A stretch of DNA of 64,000 bases from Rhizobiaceae bacterium (GCA_017643495.1 JAEPNK010000002.1:434001-498000), one strand, 5' to 3'. Counted from the stretch's first letter, positions 9,823 to 19,246 are shown. Program-made: numbers and translations. The notes: generated from the sequence alone by a model not told the origin.

Positions 9823-10497
9823 GTGGAAAACCGGAAGTCCGTGGTCATGATGGGGGCAACGGGTGCTGTTGGCACGCAAGTCGTCAAGGCATTGATAAAG
9901 GAAGACCTGATTGACCGGCTAACCCTTCTTGGTCGCAATGAATTTACAGCGATTACGGACCCCCGGATCGAACAGCACGACATCGACATAAAAGCCCCGG
10001 AAAGCTACGTGCAGTATATTGGCAAACACGACACGGCCATTTGCACGCTGGGAGTGGGGCAACCTTCCAAGGTCAAACGCAAGGAATTCACTGCTGTTGA
10101 CCGGACTGCCGTGTTTGATTTTGCAAAAGTTTGCCGGAATTCCAATGTCAGGCATTTTCAGCTTCTTTCCTCGGTTGCAGCAAACGCCAAATCCAATTCC
10201 TTTTACCTGCGCAGCAAGGGCGAACTCGAAAAGGACCTGAAAGCCCTCAAGTTCGAACACCTTAGTCTGTTTCACCCGTCAATGATTCTTACTCCCGAAA
10301 ACAGGTATGGAAAGATGCAGGGACTGACCCTGGCGCTGTGGCCCAGGCTTGATCCCCTGCTCACTGGTCCCTTCCGCAAGTTTCGGGGTATCGGCGTGGA
10401 AGATCTTGGATGCGCAATTGCCCGAAATACAGTCAGACCAGGCAGACAGGTCCAAATCCTGACCTGGAAGCACTTCCGCAAACTTGCGGACAACTGA
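9823..10497 (+). CDS. NAD(P)H-binding protein of the TIP30/NmrA-like atypical SDR group
   Basis: A Rossmann motif [12 protein letters not shown] lies near the N terminus. [10 protein letters not shown] segment near residue 128 supplies a Tyr-x-x-x-Lys pair, and [10 protein letters not shown] near 148 is typical of TIP30-like proteins. The GTG at 9823 is preferred because GGGAG lies 7 bases upstream; an ATG at 9817 is only one base from it. The protein is about 224 residues. Members are poorly characterised and may be redox sensors or epimerase-like. It is 100 bases from the dehydrogenase operon and need not belong to it. Confidence 0.72.
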   Translation: MENRKSVVMMGATGAVGTQVVKALIKEDLIDRLTLLGRNEFTAITDPRIEQHDIDIKAPESYVQYIGKHDTAICTLGVGQPSKVKRKEFTAVDRTAVFDFAKVCRNSNVRHFQLLSSVAANAKSNSFYLRSKGELEKDLKALKFEHLSLFHPSMILTPENRYGKMQGLTLALWPRLDPLLTGPFRKFRGIGVEDLGCAIARNTVRPGRQVQILTWKHFRKLADN

Positions 10498-10553
10498 CTT
10501 GCTTTCGGAATTTCACGGTTCTATCTGTTTGGCGAAATGCAGCGGGAAACATC

Positions 10554-11018
10554 ATGACGACATCCGACACGACGGGCCTTACACAACTTGGTGCCAACAC
10601 AGAACTTCCGGCAAGCCCGGAAGAAGCTGTACTTGAACGCGTTCGCAACTCGCAGGGAGATACCAATTTCGTCATTCGTTTCACCCAGCCGGAGTTCACA
10701 TCCTTGTGTCCGATGACGGGGCAACCTGATTTTGCGCATTTGGTAATAGACTACGTACCTGACGAGTGGATGGTGGAATCAAAGTCTCTCAAGCTTTATC
10801 TGGGCTCTTTCCGCAATCATGGCGCCTTCCATGAGGATTGTACGGTAGGCATAGGCAAGCGCCTTGTTGACCTTCTACAGCCCCGTTGGCTGAGAATCGG
10901 GGGGTACTGGTTCCCGCGTGGCGGCATGCCGATTGACGTGTTCTGGCAAACAGGGGCACCCTTGCCCGATGTGTGGCTTCCAGACCAGGGAGTTGCACCT
11001 TATCGGGGACGTGGATAA
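10554..11018 (+). CDS. queF: NADPH-dependent 7-cyano-7-deazaguanine reductase
   Basis: The 154-residue type I QueF reduces preQ0 to preQ1 in queuosine tRNA modification. The catalytic Cys lies in [12 protein letters not shown] (Cys52), and the QueF signature ESKSLKLY spans residues 75-82, followed by FRNHGAFHE. The length fits the single-domain T-fold form. The ATG at 10554 gives the expected N terminus; the open frame extends upstream without a better start. No other queuosine gene is adjacent. Confidence 0.95.
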   Translation: MTTSDTTGLTQLGANTELPASPEEAVLERVRNSQGDTNFVIRFTQPEFTSLCPMTGQPDFAHLVIDYVPDEWMVESKSLKLYLGSFRNHGAFHEDCTVGIGKRLVDLLQPRWLRIGGYWFPRGGMPIDVFWQTGAPLPDVWLPDQGVAPYRGRG

Positions 11019-11218
11019 ACACTCCACAAACGTCATCGTGGAGAAAAGCTTCCGTCTGGCAACTCATTGCTGGACAATTCCTCCTAGTGTGGATAAAAGC
11101 GCGGAAGAATTCATGAATTAGACTGTTCGTGATACGGTGAGTTAGTTCCCGAACTCGTGCCGCAACGCTGGCAATACTTGGCTGTCAGCCGGGAACAGTG
11201 AACAAAAAGAGGCGTAAC

Positions 11219-11494
11219 GTGTCCACCTTCGACAAAGTAGCAGATATCATTTCCGAAACGAGTGAAATTCCCCGCGAAGAAATCACACCAGAAAGCCATA
11301 CGATTGATGACCTGGGCATCGACAGCCTCGACTTTCTGGATATTGTTTTCGCAATAGACAAGGAATTCGGGATCAAGATCCCGCTGGAAACATGGACGCA
11401 GGAAGTAAATGATGGCAAGGCCTCTACCGAGGAATACTTTGTCATGAAGAACCTCTGCGCCAAAATTGACGAGCTGGTGGCTGCCAAAGCCTGA
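11219..11494 (+). CDS. acpXL: Specialised acyl carrier protein for very-long-chain acyl transfer to lipid A
   Basis: The 91-residue acyl carrier protein has the phosphopantetheine attachment motif [12 protein letters not shown] (Ser36). In rhizobia and Brucella, AcpXL carries the 27-hydroxyoctacosanoyl chain that LpxXL transfers to lipid A. The start is GTG at 11219, six bases after AAAGAGG; an in-frame GTG at 11198 lacks a good site. An intrinsic terminator follows before fabZXL, so acpXL is probably transcribed well above the rest of the cluster. The gene order after it confirms the identity and separates it from housekeeping AcpP. Confidence 0.93.
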   Translation: MSTFDKVADIISETSEIPREEITPESHTIDDLGIDSLDFLDIVFAIDKEFGIKIPLETWTQEVNDGKASTEEYFVMKNLCAKIDELVAAKA

Positions 11495-11515
11495 CCAGAC
11501 CGGTTACTGAAGACG

Positions 11516-11541
11516 AAAAACCCCCGTTAACGGGGGTTTTT
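11516..11541 (+). terminator. Intrinsic terminator/attenuator between acpXL and fabZXL
   Basis: CCCCCG (11521-11526), a TTAA loop and CGGGGG (11531-11536) are flanked by AAAAA and TTTTT. It lies 21 bases after the acpXL stop and only 20 bases before fabZXL. Since the downstream genes have little room for a promoter, partial read-through would set a high carrier-protein to enzyme ratio. Confidence 0.88.
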
Positions 11542-11561
11542 GCTTATTAAAGAGCAGTGCA

Positions 11562-12017
11562 ATGCAACTCGAATATTTTCAGATGATCGACCGGATACCC
11601 AGTGTGGATCTGGAAAACAAGGTTCTGAACGCTACATCAATCGTGCCTGATGCAAGCCCTGTCTTCGAAGGACACTTTCCGGGACACCCGCTTGTTCCAG
11701 GTGTATTGATGATCGAAACGATGGCGCAGGCTTCGGGCATACTGATCATGCACACGATTGATTTCGAGAAAATTCCGCTGCTTGCCGGTGTAAAGGAAGG
11801 CAAACTGCGTAATTTCGTCGGCCCGAGAACAGAGCTGGAAATCCGGGCAGAAATCGAACATGAAGGTTCCGGCTTTGCTGTGACCAAGGCGGAAATCCGG
11901 TCTGAAGGAAAACGCATTGCAAATGCGCAACTCACCTTCACAATCATGCCCTTCCCCAGCCCTGACCTGCAGGATACGATCAAGGCGCAGGTTGCGGACA
12001 TGAAAAAGTCCGGCTAA
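11562..12017 (+). CDS. fabZXL: 3-hydroxyacyl-ACP dehydratase of the very-long-chain lipid A pathway
   Basis: This 151-residue hotdog-fold FabZ has the signature FEGHFPGHPLVPGVLMIETM, with catalytic His38 and Glu52. It dehydrates the 3-hydroxyacyl-AcpXL intermediate during elongation to C26-C28. It starts 20 bases after the attenuator and precedes the paired ketosynthase genes. Housekeeping fabZ normally sits beside lpxD/lpxA; this location marks it as the XL paralogue. Confidence 0.93.
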   Translation: MQLEYFQMIDRIPSVDLENKVLNATSIVPDASPVFEGHFPGHPLVPGVLMIETMAQASGILIMHTIDFEKIPLLAGVKEGKLRNFVGPRTELEIRAEIEHEGSGFAVTKAEIRSEGKRIANAQLTFTIMPFPSPDLQDTIKAQVADMKKSG

Positions 12018-12065
12018 CTTCCCCACAACCGTCAAAGCGCCTCATATGGAGCTCGTTTTCAACAA

Positions 12066-13250
12066 ATGGCCGATCAAAAAGAAGTTGTCATAACAGGCAT
12101 TGGGCTTGTCTCGTCCCATGGTGAAGGTGCCGAACACCACTGGAACCTTTTTGGAAAAGACCAGTCTCCGGAACCTGTTGTAAATCTTGACATTGTTCCC
12201 CCCTATGGCGTGCACCCCATGCCTGAGATGGATTGGGCAAACCAAATTCCCCGCAAGGATCAGCGCCAGATGGAAAACTGGCAGCGCCTGGGAACCTATT
12301 CAGCCGGCCTGGCGCTGGATGATGCGGGTATCAAGGAAAATGAGGATCTTCTTTCCTCCATGGATCTTGTGGTTGCTGCTGGTGGTGGCGAGCGCGACGT
12401 GGAAACAGATGAAAACATCCTGAAAGATGCAATTGCCAGCAATGACCGGGAGCAGGTACTGCTCGATCGTCTTTCGACTGACTTGCGCCCCACCCTGTTC
12501 CTGGCCCAGCTTTCAAACCTGCTTGCAGGCAACATATCAATTGTGCACAAGGTGACCGGATCTTCCCGCACGTATATGGGAGAAGAGTCAGCGGGTGTAA
12601 CAGTAATCAACAATGCGATGGCACGGATTGCATCGGGACAGAGCACGCACATGTTGATCGGCGGCTCATACAATGCCGACAGACCGGATGCCCTGCTGCC
12701 GCATGTGCTAGCACACTATCTTTACGATGGCGGCAAGGACGGAGTTCATGCCCGCCAGAAAAACGGCGGCGGTATGCGTCTTGGAAGTGTCGGCGCTTTT
12801 CTTGTTCTGGAAGAAGCAGGGCATGCAAAGGCACGCGGCGTAAAACCCTATGCCAAACTTTCAGGCGTAGCAGCAGATCTCGGCACCCGCGATGGTGACA
12901 AAGGTTTTGCACGTCTTGATACGATGCTGGAAAAACTTCCGGTTACCCCTGATGCCATTGTTTCAGGTGCTACCGGTGTTTCAGATGCTACCCGCTTTGA
13001 AATGGATTATCTTAAAAAGAAATTCGGTGACGATTTCCCCGTCCGCGCCATGCAGACACAGATTGGCCAGTCACTTGAAGCGAATTTCCCGGCCTGTGTC
13101 GCATTCGCTGCGCTTGCCCTTCACAATAACGGGTTTTACGCTCCATTTGAGCCTGACGAAAAACCGGCGCCGGACAGCGTCTCTTCCGTTCTCGTAACAT
13201 CAATTGGACACGTTTGTAGTGAAGGTTTTGCTGTCCTTGAAAAGGCATAG
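12066..13250 (+). CDS. fabF2XL: Ketosynthase-like protein FabF2XL with degenerate active site
   Basis: The 394-residue protein has the beta-ketoacyl-ACP synthase fold; the N-terminal VVITGIGLVSSHG and C-terminal SSVLVTSIGHVC are recognisable. The catalytic triad is not visible. The nucleophile region reads RTYMGEESAGVTV, placing Glu174 where Cys is expected. The first His motif (HGTxTPxND) is replaced by SGATGVSDATRFEM, and the second (xGHxxxAAG) by QIGQSLEANFPA. It therefore probably acts as a chain-length-factor-like partner of the intact FabF1XL encoded 11 bases downstream rather than as an independent condensing enzyme. That role is my inference; the name follows the conserved gene order. 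Confidence 0.88.
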   Translation: MADQKEVVITGIGLVSSHGEGAEHHWNLFGKDQSPEPVVNLDIVPPYGVHPMPEMDWANQIPRKDQRQMENWQRLGTYSAGLALDDAGIKENEDLLSSMDLVVAAGGGERDVETDENILKDAIASNDREQVLLDRLSTDLRPTLFLAQLSNLLAGNISIVHKVTGSSRTYMGEESAGVTVINNAMARIASGQSTHMLIGGSYNADRPDALLPHVLAHYLYDGGKDGVHARQKNGGGMRLGSVGAFLVLEEAGHAKARGVKPYAKLSGVAADLGTRDGDKGFARLDTMLEKLPVTPDAIVSGATGVSDATRFEMDYLKKKFGDDFPVRAMQTQIGQSLEANFPACVAFAALALHNNGFYAPFEPDEKPAPDSVSSVLVTSIGHVCSEGFAVLEKA

Positions 13251-13261
13251 GAGAAAGCACA

Positions 13262-14539
13262 ATGGCTAAATATACGGATCATCTGGGTCGGCCAGTTGTT
13301 GTCGTAACAGGCATGGGTGTTGTTTCGTCACTCGGTCGTGGCATTGATGAGAACTGGAAAAACCTTACGTCCGGAAAATCAGGCATTCACAAAGTGAAAC
13401 GCTTTTCCACTGAAGGCCTCAGCACACGCATTGCCGGTACGGTTGATTTCATGGATGCGGAAGAAATCTCTGCACCCGGAATTTCTTATGCAATGGCAGA
13501 CGCAACGACCGAAGAAGCACTGGACATGGCCGGATTTGGCAAAGACGGTTTTCCCGGTCCTCTTTTCTTCGCCGCCCCACCTGTTGAACTTGAATGGCAA
13601 CACCGGTTTGATCTCGTGAAGGAAACCGAGGAAGGCGAAATCGGTTACGAACGCCTTCTTGCTTCTGCACGTGCAAAAAAACAGGAAAAAATGCACAACC
13701 TCATTCAGTTGGGGACGATCGCATTCCGGCTGGCTGAAAAATACGGCACCAAGGGATTGCCGATTTCACTCTCCACGGCTTGCGCTTCAGGTGCAACAGC
13801 GCTGCAGCAGGGAATTGAATCAATCCGGCGCGGCGAATCTGACGCTGCACTCTGCGCTGCATCAGACGGCTCGGTTACCGCCGAAGGTCTTATCCGGTTC
13901 TCCCTGCTCTCTGCACTGACAACACATAACAACGATGCACCTGAGCGTGCATCGCGTCCGTTCTCAAAAGACAGAAGCGGCTTTGTCATGTCAGAGGGTT
14001 CTGCGGCTCTTGTTCTCGAATCCCTCGAACATGCAGAGGCACGCGGTGCAACCATCCTTGGCACCATTCGCGGAGTGGCGGAGAAAGCAGACAGCTTCCA
14101 CCGTACCCGGTCAAGCCCGAATGGTGCACCTGTCATCACGGCAATCTCGAAAGCAATAGAAGATGCAGGCGTCGAAATCGGCGACATTGACTACATCAAT
14201 GCGCATGGCACATCGACGCCTGAAAACGACCGTATGGAATACAACTCGCTCCACGCAGTCTTTGGCGACAGCATTCACAACACCCCCATCTCGTCAAACA
14301 AGTCCATGATTGGGCATACACTGACAGCAGCTGGAGCAATCGAGGCAGTGTTTTCATTCAAAACAATGCTCGAGGGCGTGATTCCACCAACAATCAATTA
14401 CGAAACCCCGGATCCGGACATACCACTTGATGTGGTTCCCAACCAGAAGCGCGAGGCGGAGGTGTCAACCATCCTCTCCAACTCCTTCGGTTTTGGTGGC
14501 CAGAATGCCTGCCTGGTATTTGGCCGGGAAGTCGCCTGA
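13262..14539 (+). CDS. fabF1XL: Beta-ketoacyl-ACP synthase II-type enzyme of the lipid A very-long-chain pathway
   Basis: This 425-residue condensing enzyme has an intact Cys-His-His triad: Cys174 in SLSTACASGATAL, His in NAHGTSTPENDRMEY near 316, and His in SNKSMIGHTLTAAG near 351. It elongates acyl-AcpXL with malonyl units. It follows the degenerate FabF2XL by 11 bases with an AGGAG-type site, consistent with stoichiometric synthesis and a heterodimer like minimal polyketide synthases. Confidence 0.93.
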   Translation: MAKYTDHLGRPVVVVTGMGVVSSLGRGIDENWKNLTSGKSGIHKVKRFSTEGLSTRIAGTVDFMDAEEISAPGISYAMADATTEEALDMAGFGKDGFPGPLFFAAPPVELEWQHRFDLVKETEEGEIGYERLLASARAKKQEKMHNLIQLGTIAFRLAEKYGTKGLPISLSTACASGATALQQGIESIRRGESDAALCAASDGSVTAEGLIRFSLLSALTTHNNDAPERASRPFSKDRSGFVMSEGSAALVLESLEHAEARGATILGTIRGVAEKADSFHRTRSSPNGAPVITAISKAIEDAGVEIGDIDYINAHGTSTPENDRMEYNSLHAVFGDSIHNTPISSNKSMIGHTLTAAGAIEAVFSFKTMLEGVIPPTINYETPDPDIPLDVVPNQKREAEVSTILSNSFGFGGQNACLVFGREVA

Positions 14540-14571
14540 TCCATCCAGCATAATCTCATTCGGAGGCAGCC

Positions 14572-15603
14572 TTGCGCGCACTTCAACTTGTTTCGGAACG
14601 TGAAGTCAAAATCACGGATGTACCCGCCCCGCCTCCTCCGGGTCTCGGCGAGGTACAGTTCAAAACCAAGGTTGTTGCACTGAACCATATTGATGTGTGG
14701 GGCTGGCGCGGCATGGCATTTGCCAAACGCAACCTTCCCATGACAGTTGGTGCAGAAGCTTCCGGTGAGGTAGTTGAGGTAGGGCCGGGTGTAACCGGTC
14801 TCAAACCGGGTGATTTGGTATCAATATACGGCGCCCCCACTTGTGGAACATGCCTGGCCTGCCGTGAAGGTCGTGACAATCATTGCGAACACCCGCAGGG
14901 TGTTCACGGTTTTCATCTGGATGGTTATGCGCAAGAACTGTCAAACATGCCGGCGCGAAACCTGGTCAAGGCTCCGGTTGGCGTAGACGAAATCGGTGCG
15001 GCACTTGCCCCTGTCACCTTTGGTACAGTCGAACACATGTTCTTTGACAATGCCAAACTCAAATCAGGCGAAACAGTCCTGGTTCATGCTGGCGGCTCCG
15101 GTATCGGTTCTGCCGCTATCCAACTGGCGAAAAAGATTGGCTGTACGGTCATCACAACCGTCGGCTCGGATGACAAGATCGAAAAATGCCGTGAACTCGG
15201 TGCCGATCATGTCATCAATTACCGTGAGGACAGGTTTGAGGGCGCAGTTCGCAAGATCACCAAAAAGAAGGGTGTCGACGTTGTTTTTGAACACGTCGGA
15301 AAAGACACTTGGGCCGGTTCCATGCTGAGCCTGCGACCAGGGGGACGCCTTGTTACGTGTGGCTCCACCAGCGGTGTCTCAGCGGAAACAAACCTGATGA
15401 TGCTGTTTCAGCGCCAGCTGCGCCTGATTGGTTCTTTTGGTTGTCGCATGCAAAACCTCACGGATGCCATGGAGAAAATGGCCAAGGGTATTGTCCATCC
15501 TGTGGTTGATACCGAAATCGAGTTTGGCGATATCGACATTGCCCTTGAGCGCATGGAAGCCCGCAAGGTGTTCGGAAAGATCATCATGCGTGTAAATGAC
15601 TGA
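14572..15603 (+). CDS. adh2XL: MDR-family zinc-binding dehydrogenase of the lipid A very-long-chain cluster
   Basis: This 343-residue quinone-reductase/alcohol-dehydrogenase-like protein has a four-Cys loop CGTCLACREGRDNHC near residue 87 and the cofactor motif HAGGSGIGSAAIQLAKK near 171. The start is TTG at 14572, five bases after GGAGG. In rhizobial clusters this position is held by adh2XL; an enoyl- or ketoacyl-reducing step in chain elongation is suspected but not proved. It overlaps lpxXL by eight bases. Confidence 0.88.
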   Translation: MRALQLVSEREVKITDVPAPPPPGLGEVQFKTKVVALNHIDVWGWRGMAFAKRNLPMTVGAEASGEVVEVGPGVTGLKPGDLVSIYGAPTCGTCLACREGRDNHCEHPQGVHGFHLDGYAQELSNMPARNLVKAPVGVDEIGAALAPVTFGTVEHMFFDNAKLKSGETVLVHAGGSGIGSAAIQLAKKIGCTVITTVGSDDKIEKCRELGADHVINYREDRFEGAVRKITKKKGVDVVFEHVGKDTWAGSMLSLRPGGRLVTCGSTSGVSAETNLMMLFQRQLRLIGSFGCRMQNLTDAMEKMAKGIVHPVVDTEIEFGDIDIALERMEARKVFGKIIMRVND

Positions 15604-16591
15604 TCGCTTTCTGTCGCTGATGGAACCCTTCATCCGGAAAAGTTATGTACTGGTCAGGAACACCAAGGACTGGCTGGTGGCACAGTTCTTTTTCGGGCTG
15701 ATCGGTCTTCTGAAACTGCTTCCCGCCGACCGGGCCATTCATTTTGTTTCCGAGGCTGCCGTGGGCTTGGGGATGCGCTATCCGCGCACCAGGCTGGCAC
15801 GCGAAAATCTCAAACTGGCATTTCCCGACAAACCGGATGACGAAATTGAAGAAATCCTGCGCGGGATGTGGAGAAACCTTGGGGCGTTGGCTGCTGAATA
15901 CATCTATCTCGACCAGATTTTTGATATCGATGAAGAGGATCAGTCAAAGGGCCGTGTGGAGATTACCGGCGCAGAGCATTTCCATCGCTTGAAAGATTCA
16001 GGCAAACCGGCTGTCTGCTTTACAGGACATACCGGAAACTGGGAAATACTGCCAATTGCATCCGCATATTACGGCCTTGATATTACTGCCCTGTTCCGCC
16101 CGCCAAATAACAAATACATTGCTCAACGGGTTCTTTCAGCACGCACAACAGCCATGGGACACCTTGTGCCGTCGAAGGCTGGGGCATCCTGGGCCCTCGC
16201 ACAGGTGATGGATGATGGCGGCAAGGTCGGCATGCTTGTCGACCAGTTCTTCAAGAAAGGCAGTGAAATCACATTTCTCGGCCGGAGAACGCTGGCAAAT
16301 CCGCTATTGGCAAAACTTGTTCGCCAATATGATTGTGATGTGTACCCGGCCAGATGTGTGCGATTGCCCGGCGCCCGTTTTCGCATAGAAATTGAACCGC
16401 CACTGGCTATTCCAAGGCTGGATAACGGCAATGTCGACACGCAACGCCTTACTCAGGACGTGAACGATGTGGTGGAACACTGGGTAACGGAATATCCTGA
16501 ACAATGGCTTTGGCTGCACAAGCGCTGGCGGCCTAATTTCATGGCGAAACGGGACGAGCGTCTGGCAGAGAAGGCCGGGAATCCCCGCTAA
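15596..16591 (+). CDS. lpxXL: Lipid A very-long-chain secondary acyltransferase
   Basis: This 331-residue LpxL/HtrB-family acyltransferase has the catalytic His-x4-acid motif HTGNWE (His145, Glu150) and an N-terminal hydrophobic segment near residues 28-42, consistent with inner-membrane association. It transfers the 27-hydroxy C28 chain from AcpXL to the 2' acyl group of lipid A. It closes the operon and overlaps adh2XL by eight bases. The C terminus QWLWLHKRWR is typical of the family. Confidence 0.93.
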   Translation: MTDRFLSLMEPFIRKSYVLVRNTKDWLVAQFFFGLIGLLKLLPADRAIHFVSEAAVGLGMRYPRTRLARENLKLAFPDKPDDEIEEILRGMWRNLGALAAEYIYLDQIFDIDEEDQSKGRVEITGAEHFHRLKDSGKPAVCFTGHTGNWEILPIASAYYGLDITALFRPPNNKYIAQRVLSARTTAMGHLVPSKAGASWALAQVMDDGGKVGMLVDQFFKKGSEITFLGRRTLANPLLAKLVRQYDCDVYPARCVRLPGARFRIEIEPPLAIPRLDNGNVDTQRLTQDVNDVVEHWVTEYPEQWLWLHKRWRPNFMAKRDERLAEKAGNPR

Positions 16592-16610
16592 GGCACCAGT
16601 TGCATCATTC

Positions 16611-16640
16611 AAAATGAAAACGCCGGTCTGAGAACCGGCG
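16611..16640 (-). terminator. Terminator for the convergent L,D-transpeptidase gene
   Basis: CGCCGGT (16621-16627) pairs with ACCGGCG (16634-16640). Read on the minus strand, the stem is followed by TTTTCATTTT (16620-16611). It therefore terminates the transpeptidase transcript ending at 16666 and may also act on lpxXL, which ends at 16591, although no U-run follows in that direction. Confidence 0.7.
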
Positions 16641-16665
16641 CATTCAGGATAATTCTTTTGAGAAT

Positions 16666-17085
16666 TCAGTGGGTAATTCTTACCCGGAAATTTCGTTTCC
16701 CGTTCCGCTGAACCCAATTGAAAAGGGTTCTGGCATTGTCAGGATGCAAGCGAACACACCCGGCAGAAGCGGGTCGCCCCAGCTTGCTGATCTGGTTGGT
16801 GCCGTGTATGGCAAAATTACCGCTATAGAAGATTGAGTAAGGCATCGGCGCATTGTTGTAGCGGCTTGAACGGTGGTTCTTGGAAAGCCATTTAGCCGAC
16901 CAAGAACCGGTCGGGGTAATTTTCCCCCTTCGTGCTGTCGACACAGGCCACACGTGTTGCAGTCGGCCGTTTTTGTAAACACGCATTTTTTGCTGGGAAA
17001 GATCAACCCTTGCTTCCATGATCGCAGAATAGGACGGTACGCTCATCAACCCCGTAAGTACCGCCGCTGCCAGTAGAACCCTCAT
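16666..17085 (-). CDS. Small L,D-transpeptidase (YkuD domain)
   Basis: This 139-residue exported protein has a signal peptide (residues 1 to about 21) followed by a minimal YkuD domain. The catalytic signature is HGT (His94) followed by SAGCVRLHP with Cys110. It would form 3-3 cross-links in peptidoglycan or attach proteins to it in the periplasm. GGAGAG lies four bases before the ATG. A second, larger transpeptidase is encoded at 50.2-51.4 kb. Confidence 0.9.
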   Translation of the reverse strand: MRVLLAAAVLTGLMSVPSYSAIMEARVDLSQQKMRVYKNGRLQHVWPVSTARRGKITPTGSWSAKWLSKNHRSSRYNNAPMPYSIFYSGNFAIHGTNQISKLGRPASAGCVRLHPDNARTLFNWVQRNGKRNFRVRITH

Positions 17086-17291
17086 AATACTCTCCGTAAC
17101 CCTATATCATGCAGATATTTTCAAGCCCCTCCCTGAATTATGCAAATTTTGTGGCAACGGACAACTGTAAACCCCTTCTATGGTTACCGGGCACGAACAC
17201 AAGTTCGCGAGCGGGAATGTCCTCGCATGCAGGCTTGTAAGGCCCGGCATCCGGGAGTACACCATCAAAAGTTGCAAACTTGGAAGAGACT

Positions 17292-18113
17292 ATGAGTGTT
17301 TCAAAAAAGACAAAATCGCTTACGCCACCCGACATCACCGAACTGAAGGGGGAAAGGCCAATTGTGTCATTGGCAGCATACACGACACCGGTCGCCCGCA
17401 TGATTGATGAGCATATGGATTTTGTTCTGGTAGGCGACAGTGTGGGCATGGTGATGCACGGAATGCCAAGCACGCTTGGCGTAACCATGGACATGATGAT
17501 CATGCATGGCAAGGCGGTACGGCGTGGCCTGCAAAAGGCGCTCCTTGTTGTGGACATGCCATTTGGATCATACGAGCAATCCCCCCAACAGGCATTTGAA
17601 AATGCAAGCCGTTTGCTGCGCGAAACCGAATGTGGTGCAGTAAAGCTTGAGGGTGGCCAGGCAATGGCGGAGACCATTCATTACCTTACACAGCGAAGCA
17701 TTCCCGTGATGGCTCATATCGGATTGACCCCGCAAGCCGTGAACATTTTTGGCGGATACAAGACCCAGGGCCGGCAGGAGGATGCAAACAGGATCATTGC
17801 CGATGCGGATGCTGTACAGAAAGCCGGCGCATTCTCGGTTGTCTGTGAAAAAATACCCGATCCGCTCGCCCGCAAGATTACCCGGCAGATTGAAATTCCC
17901 ACAATAGGGATTGGTGCATCCGCTGACTGCGATGGTCAGATACTCGTCATGGATGACATGCTTGGAATGTTCACGGACTTCAAACCGAAATTCGTGAAGC
18001 GCTATGGAAGCCTGGGCGAACAGGTGGCGTATATTGCCGAAACCTACGCAAAGGAAGTCAGGGAACGCAGCTTCCCTGCCCCGGAACATGTCTATGATTA
18101 TGCGGGCGATTGA
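17292..18113 (+). CDS. panB: 3-methyl-2-oxobutanoate hydroxymethyltransferase
   Basis: This 273-residue TIM-barrel enzyme makes ketopantoate from ketoisovalerate and methylene-THF, the first committed step to pantothenate and CoA. Hallmarks are [14 protein letters not shown] (about residues 44-57), VKLEGG near 118 and MAHIGLTPQ near 139. The ATG at 17292 follows GGAAGAG. It lies six bases before panC, forming an operon. It uses the methylene-THF pool that the methyl-group genes downstream also feed. Confidence 0.95.
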   Translation: MSVSKKTKSLTPPDITELKGERPIVSLAAYTTPVARMIDEHMDFVLVGDSVGMVMHGMPSTLGVTMDMMIMHGKAVRRGLQKALLVVDMPFGSYEQSPQQAFENASRLLRETECGAVKLEGGQAMAETIHYLTQRSIPVMAHIGLTPQAVNIFGGYKTQGRQEDANRIIADADAVQKAGAFSVVCEKIPDPLARKITRQIEIPTIGIGASADCDGQILVMDDMLGMFTDFKPKFVKRYGSLGEQVAYIAETYAKEVRERSFPAPEHVYDYAGD

Positions 18114-18119
18114 TTTCAG

Positions 18120-18968
18120 ATGACCATTGACGTGGCGCGCAGCATCCCGGAAATCCGGAATATTGTTGCAAAAGCCAAACAGGATGGCCAGACGGTTGGT
18201 CTGGTTCCAACCATGGGCGGCCTGCATGCAGGCCACATTTCCCTGATTGAACATGCAGGCAGCCTTTGCGACCATGTTGTGGTTTCTGTCTTCGTCAATC
18301 CTACCCAGTTCAACCGGAAAGAGGACTTCGAAAACTATCCAGGGAATGAGGCAGAGGATCTGAAAGTTCTTTCCGGAACGTGCACAAACAGCGTGTTCGC
18401 CCCATCGGCCACTGAAGTATATCCAGAAGGTTTCGCTACCTCGGTAACCGTTTCAACCGGTGATAAGATATTGTGTGATGCCCATCGCCCCGGCCATTTC
18501 GACGGAGTGGCAACTGTTGTAACAAAACTGTTTCTACAAACCGGTGCGGATATCGCGTGTTTTGGTGAAAAGGACTACCAGCAACTCTTCATCGTGAAGC
18601 GTCTGGTTGCCGACCTTAACATCCCATTACGGATCGAACCGGTTCCTACAGTTCGTGAAACAGACGGGCTGGCGCTTTCCTCACGAAATGCTCGCCTTAC
18701 TCCTGAGGAAAGGCTCCTGGCCCCTCGCCTGCACCGGGCTCTGGAACAGGTGGCAGATGCCGTGCGTGGAGGTGAAGCCGCCAGTCTCGCCATTGCCAAG
18801 GCACAAACCTGGCTGGAAAGCGACAATCGCTTTGATGTGGAATATCTTGAAATGCGTTCGGGCAAGACACTCGAGATACTGGAACGCCATGACGAACAAG
18901 ATGAACCGCGCGTGTTTATTGCTGCCAACCTTGGCAAGGTGCGCCTGATTGACAATATTGGCGTTTAG
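18120..18968 (+). CDS. panC: Pantothenate synthetase
   Basis: The 282-residue enzyme joins pantoate and beta-alanine using ATP. The nucleotide-binding motif VPTMGGLHAGH is near residue 28, the FGEKDYQQL segment near 148 and the KMSKS-like LSSRNARL near 184. It follows panB by six bases. A hairpin terminator begins 13 bases after the stop. Confidence 0.95.
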   Translation: MTIDVARSIPEIRNIVAKAKQDGQTVGLVPTMGGLHAGHISLIEHAGSLCDHVVVSVFVNPTQFNRKEDFENYPGNEAEDLKVLSGTCTNSVFAPSATEVYPEGFATSVTVSTGDKILCDAHRPGHFDGVATVVTKLFLQTGADIACFGEKDYQQLFIVKRLVADLNIPLRIEPVPTVRETDGLALSSRNARLTPEERLLAPRLHRALEQVADAVRGGEAASLAIAKAQTWLESDNRFDVEYLEMRSGKTLEILERHDEQDEPRVFIAANLGKVRLIDNIGV

Positions 18969-18981
18969 CCAGACAAAAAAT

Positions 18982-19019
18982 AAAAATGACCTGCCATGCA
19001 AAACAGGACAGGTCATTTT
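18982..19019 (+). terminator. Terminator of panBC
   Basis: AAAATGACCTG (18983-18993) pairs with CAGGTCATTTT (19009-19019), an 11-bp stem with a 15-base loop and an A/T-flanked base. It marks the end of the pantothenate operon. Confidence 0.75.
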
Positions 19020-19226
19020 GATACGCAATACTTGATTTTTCCCGGTACGCAGTACCTTTCCGGGATCAATCGCGACCACTTACCTGCCGCTGAAACCGAA
19101 ATTAGCGTGATATCGTAAACAGGCGGTTAGAAATCGGTTACCTGAACCTTAACAGCAAACTTTTTTCACCGTTTCCCCTTCACTGGCGGAACGTAACGGA
19201 ATTCACTTTCTATTCACGGACAAATA

Positions 19227-19246
19227 ATATAAAGAAATGCTTATAT
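19227..19246. promoter_or_regulatory. SahR-like operator upstream of the homocysteine methyltransferase gene
   Basis: ATATAAAGAAATGCTTATAT matches the perfect palindrome in front of metF (30485-30504) at 17 of 20 positions and ends 38 bases before the ATG at 19285. Its A/T-rich arms resemble the site of the ArsR-type regulator SahR, which controls methionine-cycle genes in many proteobacteria (recalled, not searched). The adjoining ATATC-GT-GATAT (19243-19254) adds symmetry. The rest of the 316-base gap 18969-19284 holds the panC terminator and presumably the promoter; I see no small gene there. Confidence 0.6.
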
